A DNA stretch of 64,000 bases from Selaginella moellendorffii (taxonomy: Eukaryota; Streptophyta; Lycopodiopsida; Selaginellales; Selaginellaceae). The notes below the pieces were generated by a model. The model did no database searches. It was not told where the DNA came from and worked only from the letters and a program-made list of their open reading frames with translations. Position numbers and translations under genes: made by a program. Shown here one piece after another: positions 49,601-59,844 of this stretch; positions within the stretch are counted from its first letter, which is position 1, and the number at the start of each line of letters is the position of its first letter. The stretch covers positions 1,852,697 to 1,916,696 of the forward strand of contig NW_003314282.1 in NCBI RefSeq assembly GCF_000143415.4. The letters are read 5' to 3'.

Positions 49601-51915
49601 ACCCAGCTGAGCATTTCCCATGCTGCACCTGGAGCTTTCTTTGGATTCGAAAGCTCCATAGCCGTCTTCAGTTCCTCAGGCACGGGTAAATTGACCTCCC
49701 TCAGATCAATTCGATCGGCTTTGTTGAATGAAGCTGGGAAGTCACTCCAGTCCCACTCTGCTGCAGGACCAATAACAAGGGCGACTGTGAAGATGCGGAC
49801 ATTCATCGGTATCTTCTTCTTAGCCATTATCCCATGGATCTCCCGCATCTCCTTGCCTTTCAACCGAGCCTTCACCTCGTTCAAGGCCTTCCAGAACTTG
49901 TGATAGGATTCGGAGTCGTAGATCATATAGTGGACTGAAGATTCCACCTCCGCAAGTCCCACCATTAAGTCAATGATGGAGCTGACTTCGTCTGCATGAG
50001 TGATCTCCTCGTTTGTGAAGTCCATCACACAAAAGATGTTCTTGACCTGCTCATCTCCGCGGGAAACGATGCTCCTCCACCTTTGATCCTCATCCGAATT
50101 CACGTATACCCGGTAAGGTTCTCGATAGGCCTCTGCTGCGGGGTCGAGCTGTTTCTGAAGCCGGCGGTCGACATCCCTCTTAATGAAATTTGGATACTGA
50201 TCCAACTTCTCAGCTTTACTTTTCGTGGCATCCCGCAGCAGATCGATGAACTTGGGGGCCCCCTTCACGTACTCGTCGATGTCTTCATTTGACAAGTCCA
50301 GCTCTTCCATCATCTCTTGCGTGGTGTCGATGCTCACCCTCGCCACGGCCACTTGCTCGAAGATCCAATCCTTCAATAGCGCACGAGCTCTCAGAGTCGT
50401 GCACAAGTCCTTGTATGTCACAATATGGCCGGGAGTCATTTTGGTCTTGTTGAAGACTACCTCACCACGTAGAAGAGCATTAGCCACTGTCAGAAGGTCG
50501 TCGTTGTCTAGAGACCGCGAGAAACGCAAGGCGTTGAGCTTCAAATCATTGGGCTTCCGGCCGTCCTCCACACCCATTGAGTTTAGCAACTCCCCGTCAT
50601 GGTACCTCCTTAGCACATCTACCCATTTGTCAAAAACAACTTTTGTCGCGAGTAGAATGTTATGGATGCTGAGTGTGTCATTGACCCCCAGTGTTTTCGA
50701 GAGAAGACTCGAGAATTCCTGCAATGGAAATGGCGTGAGGCCACATGCTATGCCACATGCAACGAGGCTTACCTGCCAGGCACTAGTTGCTAGTGCACGT
50801 CCTTGTCCTGGTTTTTGTGGCTTCTTCAGTTGAACCCAGAGCTTCCGTGTTCGTGCCAATGTCTCGTGCAGACCCGATTTGTAGCACGTTTCTTGCTTGA
50901 CATTCTGCGCGTGGGAGATGTATATGATAGATCGGAGGGGCGAGTTGCCTTTTATCAGGCGGACAACTCTTGTCTTGAAGACTTTCTTCACCTCCTCGCC
51001 CACCATAATATCCACAACTATCTGTTGCATCGCCAAGCTAGAATGCTGCCCGGAGACGGCATAGAACCGGATGTTCTGATCGTCCAACACCTTCCTATTG
51101 ATCAAGTCTGGAAACCTCGTCTCGCCCTTCATTGTTCGGTAGTAGGGGATCACATCTGCGATGTCGGGTGTTACTGGACTTGCCAGCATCTTCTGCTTCA
51201 GTTTCTCCACCCACTCATCAGATACTAGCCTGTGGTTGTATTTGCTTTGGATCTCGATACGGCTCATGTCGATTGTATATACTTTGTTGGAATAGTAACA
51301 AGTACTATTATCTGCGACGATTTTTGCTGCCTCTTCTTGCTCTTTCTGCTCTTTGCGGCTCTTCTTTTTGGTGGGTGTAGTGTTCGAACCCGAGGCAATG
51401 GCATCACCGAGTAGCTTCTTTTTTGGAGCAGCAGAGTCGGACGTCGGCTTGAGCTTGACCACCCTTTTCTGTTTCGGGGTAGTTTCCAGATTGACCCCCT
51501 TCCCCTTCGCTTCGCAAACTGGAGGCACTCTCAACGGCTCAATGTTGGAATATAGTTTTTGAACATCGCCGTAGGTGAGGTCCGTGGATTCTATGTGATC
51601 TTCATAGACCCGCAGCGTTTTTGAAATTGTGGGCCTCCTGGACAACCTCTCCCTAGCTCCCTCTAGGAATTCCTCATAGCCGCTGCCCCCCTCCGGGAAG
51701 CCACTAGGATGTGCAAGGTGGATCTTGAAGGCGGACGCTGTCTCTACCACAAGTGCCAGTCCATATTCTTGCATGGAACTGCATGGAGTGTCTGTCACTT
51801 GGATGAGGATCCCCATGCATTCTTTTCTCCCACCATCTGTGTTGTACAGCATCAGATCCTCGCCTTCCATCCCGAAAGTCCAACTGGTGAGCTCCTCCCC
51901 CTTCTCTGCATCCAC
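46603..51915 (-). CDS. Transposon accessory protein: ParB-like domain fused to FCP1/HAD phosphatase
   Basis: Ten exons join in one phase: 51915-50773, 50718-49410, 49359-49285, 49246-49157, 49107-48964, 48916-48365, 48307-48293 (15 nt), 48243-48136, 48088-47513, 47465-46603, about 1,624 codons. The 5' end is open: frame continues to a possible acceptor and no ATG was fixed. Residues about 212-310 look ParB/Srx-like (SKYNHRLVSDEWVEKLKQ, RFYAVSGQHSSLAMQ). The middle is basic (KKRKHVG, GRRRNVSRKDSAKQGSKR, likely nuclear signals) and strongly acidic (EEDEEEEDEEDLDG, eight Asp). From about 1,338 there is an FCP1/NLI-type HAD domain: IVFDLNGVLFS, LGVWTSMMRHNA, ILIIDDSPIKT. One in-frame TAG (49181-49179), one base from CAG, breaks it. 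Four introns consist largely of the palindromic repeat. Confidence 0.65.
49247..49284 (-). other. 38-nt intron made of the palindrome
   Basis: Read on the - strand: donor GTAAGG, palindrome 49277-49258, acceptor TTATAG. The flanking exons join in phase. Three more introns of the same gene have this build: 49156-49108 (49 nt), 48963-48917 (47 nt) and 50772-50719 (54 nt). In these three the palindrome ends 8-11 nt before the acceptor AG. Confidence 0.6.
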
Positions 51916-52400
51916 ATTGACAGTGGCTGGAAGAAGAACGCAATTCCTCGCCTATTCAGAAATGCACAACAATTAGAGCTGACAGATGAAAAGCTAGCAG
52001 CTGGAAATAACGTGAGGCCACACGCCATTCACCACTGCATCAGATGTCTTGAGGCTGCATCCTAAGATGGCGTGAGGCTACACGCCATCTGTAACCGGAC
52101 TGCACTCGAGAGCCCAATCGGTGCATGCCAATGTTGCTACTGAATGGCATGTGGCCTCATGCCATTTTCTACTTGGTCTAAAAGACTTACCATTTGAAGC
52201 CGAATGGAGGCCGTGACAATCGAGGCCGGACTCGCTAGCGAATGTGCACTGTGTGTGCAGCGGATCGTAGCAGCAAGGCTACTCTGCCACTTACAGTTGG
52301 AGAGTGGTGCTGAAATCTCCCGGGACGCCAAGTGGGCTGCGTGTGGGTGGTGGAGTGGGCGGCGGAGTTGGCGGCGAAGTTACAAACTGGGTGTGTCTTG
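51916..52400 (-). other. Possible 5' exons of the accessory gene with palindromes
   Basis: The frame of the accessory gene runs upstream to a CTTCTTCCAG acceptor near 51925. Further up, palindromes at 52007, 52067 and 52144 each lie between a GT and an AG; 52194-52144 has a good donor (ATGGTAAGT) and acceptor (CATTCAG). The other two would be introns of only 32-34 nt, and I could not fix exon phases, so the 5' end stays unresolved. Confidence 0.35.
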
Positions 52401-52404
52401 AAGT

Positions 52405-52590
52405 GGACGCCGATGCACACGAGCGCGATGCGAGCGCGAGTGTGATGCAAGCGCGAGTGGACGCCGATGCACACGAGAAACCTGTAGAGAAGTGAGCGTG
52501 ATCGCGAGTGGGAGCGCGATGCGAGCGGGAGCGCGAGTGTGATGCGAGCGCGAGTGTGATGCGAGCGCGAGCGCGAGTGTGCGAGCGCGA
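52405..52590. repeat. GCGAG-rich minisatellite
   Basis: Irregular tandem repeats built from GATGCGAGCGCGAGTGT and shorter GCGAGC blocks. Open frames on the - strand rich in His, Ser and Arg are by-products. Confidence 0.85.
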
Positions 52591-53809
52591 GTACAAAGCA
52601 AAATGCAAAACCTAACCTCACACGCGCGAAATGTCACAACGGTTGGTAATCCCGCCACGTCATCATTCCTCGGACTTGGGCGCCACCATTAATTTCTGGA
52701 TTGCCGCGCGCATGCAAGCACGCAAAATCCAAAAGAAATCCGCAACGTCATCATTCCTCGGACTGCATGCACGCGAAATCCAAAAGAAAGATCATGATTG
52801 GGATATCATTTAATACCCTCGCTATATTTATACCATGCATGATTGGATATTCCAAAGCATCTTGTATTTCCAAAAATGGCAGATGTTCAGCTAAATAAAG
52901 AAATTCTATCTGTTTCTATTTTTCTCTCAAATCAATATTATAGCGTGTGGGCTCATGCAATTTTGAACCAAAGAAACCCAAAAAACGTTGGACCCAAAAT
53001 ATTTTGAAAAAACCCAAAAAACCCTAAACATTTTAAACCCAAAAATCCAGGCGTCCTGTGGCGTTATTCCTTGAATGGCGTGTGGGCACATGCCATTTTC
53101 AGGGCCAAATGCTGAATGGAGAAAAATTCCCTTTCAGTGCAAATGCTGCAATAGGCAGATGCCGAGCACAAAGGACTGTAACTACCTCACATGACACAGA
53201 TAAACTTTTCTCTATTTGGCAAAGATAAACTTTATAGCGTGTGGGCTCATGCAATTTTGAACCCAAAAAATGCACCAAAAAATTCTCGGCGTCATCTGGC
53301 ATTATCTCTTGAATGGCGTGGGGCCGCATGCCATTTTCAGGGGCACATAGGAGTATATTCCTAGGATATTCTGACACGCGCGAGATTTTTTTGAGTTTTC
53401 TGGAGATCCAACCGTTAGATCGCAACTAGATTTTACAGAATGGTATACAATGTCTTTCTTGATGACCCTGCAAAGAAGCATCTCGATCGGACACCACATA
53501 AGACCACACGAGCCTTACAATGTTTCAGGGGCATTTGCCATAGATCCGACCGTTATTTTGCTCCAAGATTTTACAGTTTGGTGTGCATTGACCTTTCCAT
53601 CGAAACTGCAAAGGGACATCACAATCAGATGCGGGATCACAAGAAACTAACTTCACTAACTCTGGTTTCACCAAGATCTACGTAAGGAGTTATGAAATGA
53701 AAGGACCCTCTCTATTGAAATGTGTTTATGGTCCTAGGGGCATTGTGACATATCAAAGGATTTTGCATCAAGTTCTGTATTTGCATGTTTATCAAGCTAC
53801 TGAATTGCT

Positions 53810-53841
53810 AAACCCTAAACCCTAAACCCTAAACCCTAAAC
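53810..53841. repeat. Interstitial plant-type telomere repeats
   Basis: Four and a half uninterrupted units of AAACCCT inside the giant transposon, in the spacer between its two main genes. Confidence 0.95.
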
Positions 53842-54649
53842 ATGTGGCAAATGCTGCGTGAAGAAAGATGCCCTTTCTGGGCAAATGCTGTAAGAGGCAG
53901 ATGCCGAGCAGATGTATCTCAGGCTAGCGAAGGGGACAAACGAAAGCTAGCTATAAACATGACGGGATGCAAATAGATTACTAGGCTGGTCCTACGAAAA
54001 TCAAAAACCATAATTGAAAACATTGAAAATGCAAAAAGAAAGGTTTATAATATTTTTGAATTTTAGGCAACCAAAGGAATGTAAGTAGGGCATGTGTTTG
54101 TAAGTTTAAAAATGCCTCAACCACTTAAATTCCCAAGTAAATAAAGTTGTTTCTATTTTTAGTACAGGTAAACTTTATAGCGTGTGGGCTCATGCAATTT
54201 TGAACCCAAAAATGCACCAAAAAATGCTCGACTAGCATTATTCTTTGAATGGCGTGTGGCCTTATGTCGAGCATTATTCTTTGAATGGCGTGTGGCCTTA
54301 TATTGCCATAAATGGACGTACACACACAGCATAATTATTCCTTTACATGGCGAATAATCTTGGCGCGGATCGCTGACATGGCATGGCAAAGTTCGAATCA
54401 CTGACATGGCACAGCTGGATCGAGGCAAGGACATGATGTGACAAAGTTCAACCTCCGACAGCAAAGTCTAGAAGCTACTCAGTTTGAAATTTGTCAGAGG
54501 AATCATAAGATCTGGTTTGTCAGAGGATTTGATGTGACGTTCAAGCGTGTGTTATTTTTGAATTCTCGAACTCATTCCTAGGTCTATCATTTTTGTGCGC
54601 CGTGTTCTTGGTTCCGCTGAGCGCAGTGAGCGCTGCTTGTGTAAGCGGC

Positions 54650-54830
54650 GTTGTGGGCTGTGGTTTATGCGTCTACGAGCGGTTGCGGCATTGCGAGCGC
54701 CATTGCGAGCGGCAGTTTATGCGAGTGGCAGTTTGTGCGAGCGGCGCTACGAGCAGTTGCGGTGTTGCGAGCGGTGCTACAAGTAGTTGCGGTGTTGCGA
54801 GCGGCACTGTCTTTGGTGTGGCTACCGCTT
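54650..54830. repeat. Second GCGAGCGG minisatellite
   Basis: Irregular tandem blocks such as TTGCGAGCGGCA and GAGCAGTTGCGGTGTTGCG. It mirrors, in composition, the array near 52.4-52.6 kb on the other side of the spacer. Confidence 0.75.
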
Positions 54831-55171
54831 CCTCTTGATATTCGGCACTTGTGCTTCCTGGTATGTTCACCATGGAATGGCTTAGGACCACATTTAGAAA
54901 TGGCATGAGGCCACATGCCATCTTGGGCCCTTGCAATTTCATGGCTAGCGTATTGTCATGTATGTTTTTACTTGCCTGCAGCTGTGTGTATATCAAGATG
55001 GCATGAGGCCTCATGCCAATTTTGTGAATGCGAAATTTCACGTGGGTGTCAATAGCATGTTTAAATAATGGCATGTGGCCTCATGCTATTGAGGTTGTTT
55101 GGTATGTTATGATTTAGGCCATTCTCCAATCATTTTTTGTATGGTCTTAACTTCTTTTCTGCACTTTCAGA

Positions 55172-58100
55172 ATGGCCTTCAGGGTTGGGGAAAAGGTTTA
55201 CATTTTGAATGGTGGGAAGAGAGTTGCAAAAGGGACCCTTGTGTCTATGGATCGGAACTTTGTTATACACTGTCAAAGGCTTGGGGAAGGCAATGCTGCT
55301 GTATCAGTAGAGACTGTCTTCGATAGGAATGTGGTCGCTATTGAACGAGGAGAGATGGTCGTCGGGGTAAATGTTGTTGTTGCCTTGAAAAATCTTCAGA
55401 AGAAAGCAAATGTTGGGGACAGCGCAAGTGTGACGCATGTTCCCTCCGTGGATCTTAAGAACCGTGCTACATGGATTCAGGCAAAGGTGTTTCTAAACAA
55501 CCCCGAGGGGGAGGTGGTAGCTGAGGGCTTAGCCACAGTTGTTGATCCAAGAGATGCGGTTGCTAATCAAGAATTGGGCTGGGATGATATTGGAGTTGCG
55601 ATTTTAGAGGTTGTTGACACAGAAGAAAACAGTCTGACTATTGGAAGCATTGTGCGGTGGAAATTGAGGCACTTAGTGTTTGAGAATGTGAAGGATTCAC
55701 AATCAAACACCACTACAACTGATGACAAAACATCTCTTCATGGGAAAAGAAAGTACACCTTCCTAAAGCGCAGCCAAAGGGATCTGAGCAGCGAACCGAA
55801 AAGGCAGAAATGGCGATGGAGGTTCGAATGGTCTCGACAGTTGCTTGTTGCAAGAGGAGGTGCTGTCAACATGCTGATTGGGATGCTATTGAAGAGGAGA
55901 GAGCAAGATACAAGACATTGTCCTGGAAGGCAGCTCGCAATTTTGTGTATGAGGCATTACGGTCATCTGTTGATGCTTCAGAACATCAGGTGGGGGGCAT
56001 GGTCTTCCAGAGGGGTTTGGTCTGCATGAAGGCATGGAGAATCATTTATGGAGTCCCTCGAACCACATTCTACAGAATCAAAACTGAGTTCGAGGAACAA
56101 AGGGTTCAACAGGCAGTCCATGGGAACGACGGTACGCACAAAACCAGGGGTCATGTTGTATATGGAGAGGCAATCTTCAAGAGGTTTGTCGAGACATGTA
56201 GCGAGCAGCAACCACATAAAACCCGCCTCTTGGAAGATGGAACACGAGACACCCAACGAGTTCTCCCTTCCATGTATACCAAGGGGGCCATATTGGAAGA
56301 TGTGAATCGGGAACTCCAGAGTAATGGCTACAGGAAGTTGAGCCAATCTAGATTTAGTAGATTGTGGAGCAACAGGTTTAGGGATGTGAGTATAGGAAAG
56401 TACTCCAGCTTTTCAAAGTGTGACGAGTGCACTGCTATCAAAATGGCTTTGTCGAAGAATTCTTGCAGCGCTCAAGAGCGAGAGACGTTGGTTAGAAGGC
56501 GGCTCGACCACAACATCGAGCAGAGAAGCTGCAGGACTGCATATTATCATAACAGGATTCTCTCCATGGAGAGACTTGACTCTTACCTCTGCATCATCCA
56601 CGACAAAATGGACCAGAAAAAGACGTGCTTACCTCGACTCAATCCTGCCCCCAAGGCAATCTCTTCATCCATGCAGCTGCCTGTGTCTCTGTTTGGCATA
56701 ATCGCTCATGGGCATGGTGCCCAGAACTATGGGAACTTCTTTGTACCTCTATGGGGTGGCGGGGGTGCAAACATGATGATTGCGTCCCTAGCAAAACACT
56801 TAAGGTCTTTGCAAAGTGCGCAGACTGAGCTGAACGGCCAACCCTTGCATAAGGCCCTTGTCGATCGAACCCCATACAGGGTTCAGCTGGAGGAGGAGCA
56901 AAGGCTTGCAGTATCGCGTGGGGCCCCATGCCATCCCAGTGAATATGTTGGCCGTCAGATTGTAGGGTTATCACGTGAGGCCTCATGCCATTCCGACGAG
57001 GCTGGTCGCCCGGTGAATGCACAGCCTCATCCAAACGAAGCAGAATCTCAAGGAAGTTCTTGCGGCCGATGTGGCCTTCCACCCCATCTTCTGCTCCAAA
57101 CAGACAATGCTGGCAGTGAGAACAAAAACATGTACGTCTTCGCGTACTTGGCGATGCTTGTTGCCAAAGGCATATTTGAAACGGTTACACTTGGCTTTCT
57201 CATGGTTGGGCACACTCATGAAGACGTCGATGCCATGTTCAGTCACCTGGCAGAGTCCCTCCGGCGATCCAATGTCCTCACCCTCCCACAACTCTACGAT
57301 GAATTCCAAAATTGCATCAAAGGCACTGTTGAAGCTGCACTTCTGACAGAGGTTCCAGACTTTAAGGGGTTTGTAAGAGGCTACATCAGGGACGGATCCG
57401 AAACGCTGATTGGCCACTCCAAGCCTCTTCAGTTTCATTTCAGCATGTGTGACGGTGCTCCAGTGATGAGGTACAAGATGAGAGAATGGGACACAGTGTG
57501 GCTGCCAGTGGACGGCATTGAACTCTTCAAGAGAGATCCCATAACTGGGGAACCTATGATTCCTCAGGGTTCCCCACGGCCGATGCACCCGGATGGACTC
57601 AAAGACCAGGAAAGTATAGTGGCCGGGATTAGATAGCATATTGCCTTCTGGAAGAGGGGGTTGGTGTTTGGTGGAGAATCCTATTTTCAGAGGTGCAAGC
57701 CTTTGCTCGAATACTGGGAGAAGATTATATCTGCTATCCAAAATGGGCCGGTTGTATATGAAGAATTGGAAGAGTCCTTTTGGCCAGAACCCAGAGCACC
57801 AGATAGTAGCGGAACAATGTCCTCTGGAAATGCAGTGACAGATAACGATGTTGAGGATCACTATTGTGGGCCGAGGAACAAGAAGCCGGATTCAGCATTC
57901 AATCCAGTATAGGTCTGCAAAGGAATGGTCGTGCTTGTCAGACCCAGTAATAAAAAACAAATGATATGGGTGGGGCGCTGCATCACTGATGCAGAGGAGG
58001 ACGCGGAAACTAACTCCTTCAATGTAACTGTGGAGTGGTTCAAGCCAAGTTCCGGATATACGAAGGATTGCCTAGAAAAGAGATGGGTGCTGAATCCAAG

Positions 58101-58312
58101 GGATCCCAGCATGAGCATATCGGTGGATAATGTTGTGCATGGTTGGATGCGGAAGCAGAGTGCCACCATCACCTTGCCAGACCATGCAAGAGATGCAGCA
58201 AGAGCATTCATAACCCGGGTTCAAGGTGAGATTCATTAATATTCCTTTACTAAGTTTCTAATGTATTTTATTTCAAGGTGAACAATCCGAATCTGAATCA
58301 GAGGAGGCGTGA
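55172..58312 (+). CDS. DDE transposase (DUF7869-type) of the giant transposon, broken
   Basis: The first frame (from 55172, after a CACTTTCAG acceptor) encodes two copies of a 60-residue beta-rich module: KVYILNGGKRVAKGTLVSMD and KVFLNNPEGEVVAEGLATVV. It resembles the domain found in plant En/Spm-type transposase proteins. Between about 55720 and 55790 the frame shifts. The second frame carries CCKRRCC, FSKCDEC and an RNase-H-like core: first Asp in CIIHDKMDQKK (codon 265 counted from 55810), second in LQTDNAGSENKNMYVFAYLA (432), acidic third in VGHTHEDVDAMF (471-474). This matches the DUF7869 group of eukaryotic transposase-like proteins. TAG 57634-57636 and TAG 57910-57912 interrupt it while the frame continues (FWKRGLVFGGESYFQRCKPL; later RPSNKKQMIWVGRCI). 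An intron 58226-58277 leads to an acidic end, SESESEEA. Confidence 0.7.
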
Positions 58313-58950
58313 TGGCATGTGGCCTTACGCCATTCCTAGGTGAGATGATACAAATAACAAGTATAAATTCTTAGTTGTTCTAGCAAATCTTACTTAAAGT
58401 TCAAGGTGAACAAGCCGAATATGAATTCATCGGATTGTTATAACAAATTGCGAGGTGATGGCATGAGGCGATACACCATTTGAGAGTGGTAGCCATTCCT
58501 ATATGAGGTGAGTGAAGTATTTATTAGAAATACCTCATTCAATTGTGCACTTCTAAGTCTTGGTCCACTTAGTACTGTTTGCATGTTTTTATTTTAATTC
58601 TTTCTCTAAAATGTTATTTAGCATGTGGCTTCATGCCATTGCTCTCCACAATCATGCATTGAATTTCTATCCTTGCATAATACTTCTCCATATATATAGC
58701 ATGTGCGCACATGTGATATGGTTCATTAGGCCTGATATAGTGTGTGAGGTAAAACAAAAATAATGTGACATATGCATTTACCAATCACACGTGCATAAAT
58801 CTAATAATATGGCGTGTGGCCCATATTAATGGCACATAAACCCATATTGTGGGCTTACGTGCTTTATGTACCATCATTCCCTTGCAGCGTGTGTGTTGGT
58901 TTCCTTTTATAACACAACGAACTCCATATTTTAGGGTGAAGAGCGTTCTC
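58313..58950. other. Transposon sequence between transposase and small ORF
   Basis: No gene is seen. Palindrome copies at 58312, 58458, 58620 and 58809, and a second copy of TTCAAGGTGAACAA-CCGAAT (58274 and 58402) which repeats the start of the last transposase exon. Confidence 0.5.
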
Positions 58951-59208
58951 ATGGCAAGCACAAAATCTGTAAGTGAGGCAGAAAAGGAGACGGAGAAGGA
59001 GATAGGTGAAGATGTAGAATATATAAGTCTTCCAAACTCCCCGTACTATACTCCAGGTGATCATTTTTCTGAACAAACGGCAACATTAACAACTATCGAG
59101 AACGCCCCAGTAACGTCAGAGACAACAATCCAAAGCAAAACAACTGACCCGGAGAAGGATGATAGTACCGTTGAGAGTACCAAAAAGGAGGTGTCCACTA
59201 GCGCTTAG
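58951..59208 (+). CDS. Small acidic ORF of the giant transposon
   Basis: An 85-codon frame starting at ATG 58951, hydrophilic and rich in Glu, Thr and Ser (SEAEKETEKEIGEDVEYISL, then EKDDSTVESTKKEVSTSA). The frame is open upstream to 58849 and a CCCTTGCAG acceptor lies near 58888, so it may be the last exon of a longer transcript. No family is recognised. A palindrome follows the stop directly at 59216. Its composition differs from random AT-rich frames nearby, which is the main reason to list it. Confidence 0.35.
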   Translation: MASTKSVSEAEKETEKEIGEDVEYISLPNSPYYTPGDHFSEQTATLTTIENAPVTSETTIQSKTTDPEKDDSTVESTKKEVSTSA

Positions 59209-59844
59209 GCTTATAATGGCGTGTGCCCTCATGCCATTTACTTGATCACCAAATACCTTTTTCCCTTTGCACTAGTATATCTTAATACCGGTCTGAGAAA
59301 TAGAATGGCATGTGCCCTCAGGCCTTTTACTAAATCACCTTTGAAAGAAATGCAAGCCTCTATGTCGTAAAAAAAAGGTACTAGAGAAATTCCTTAATAA
59401 TATGAATGTTATTTAGTTTCATGAAAATACACTAAGGGTCAAATGAGTTAAATGACTTCTCCAGACTAGCAATGCCTCTTGCTACACCTTCACAATTAGA
59501 TTCGTTAGAAAAAGATAACATTGAATAATATCTAAATGTTCTCACCATTAAGTTATATGTCTGGCTAATAGGAATGATGTTCATCTTGGAAAGCTCACCA
59601 CACGCTCAATGAACAAACAAATAGTGTGTGCGCGCATGCCATCGCTCTTCTTTAGCTTCAGATTCGGCTTGTTCACCTTGACAATGAGATTTATTATACA
59701 ACTAGATGGACTCAGTCTGGACATAAGGTCACCGCGCTAGTCACCATGCCCCAGATATGTCTAGCCCCTGGACAAAAAACATATAATTTCACGTCATTTT
59801 CAAATACTTGAAAATTTGTACCTAGTCCCATTTTACTGAATAAA

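Larger units (their letters stand above)
52400..55171. other. Central spacer between the divergent transposon genes
   Basis: No protein gene is supported. It holds two GCGAG-rich minisatellites, a telomeric repeat tract, palindromes, and a repeated block: TATAGCGTGTGGGCTCATGC followed by AATTTTGAACC occurs at about 52940, 53234 and 54178, and GGCAGATGCCGAGCA at 53154 and 53895. The two long genes are transcribed away from it, so their promoters should be here. Confidence 0.55.
46547..59640. repeat. Interspersed 22-bp palindrome family (more than 20 copies)
   Basis: Consensus core GGCRTGWGGCCWCAYGCC, flanked by AAT and ATT. Clear copies start at 46547, 47624, 47699 (perfect palindrome ATGGCGTGTGA / TCACACGCCAT), 48926, 49117, 49258, 50730, 52007, 52067, 52144, 53075, 53313, 54900, 54998, 55068, 58312, 58458 and 59216. 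Partial copies lie near 54249, 54285, 56914, 56972, 58620, 58809, 59305 and 59621. Copies occur in introns, in coding exons (47624, 47699, 56914, 56972), in spacers and near both ends. A similar palindrome outside the element is GGCATGACTCCCCATGCC in R1 and R2. Confidence 0.85.

Noticed and set aside
52235-52658. Arg/Ser/His-rich open frames up to 128 codons on the - strand
   Set aside because: They are translations of the GCGAG minisatellite.
46547-59640. CRISPR-like array
   Set aside because: Palindromes are irregularly spaced over 13 kb in a eukaryotic transposon, without uniform spacers or cas genes.
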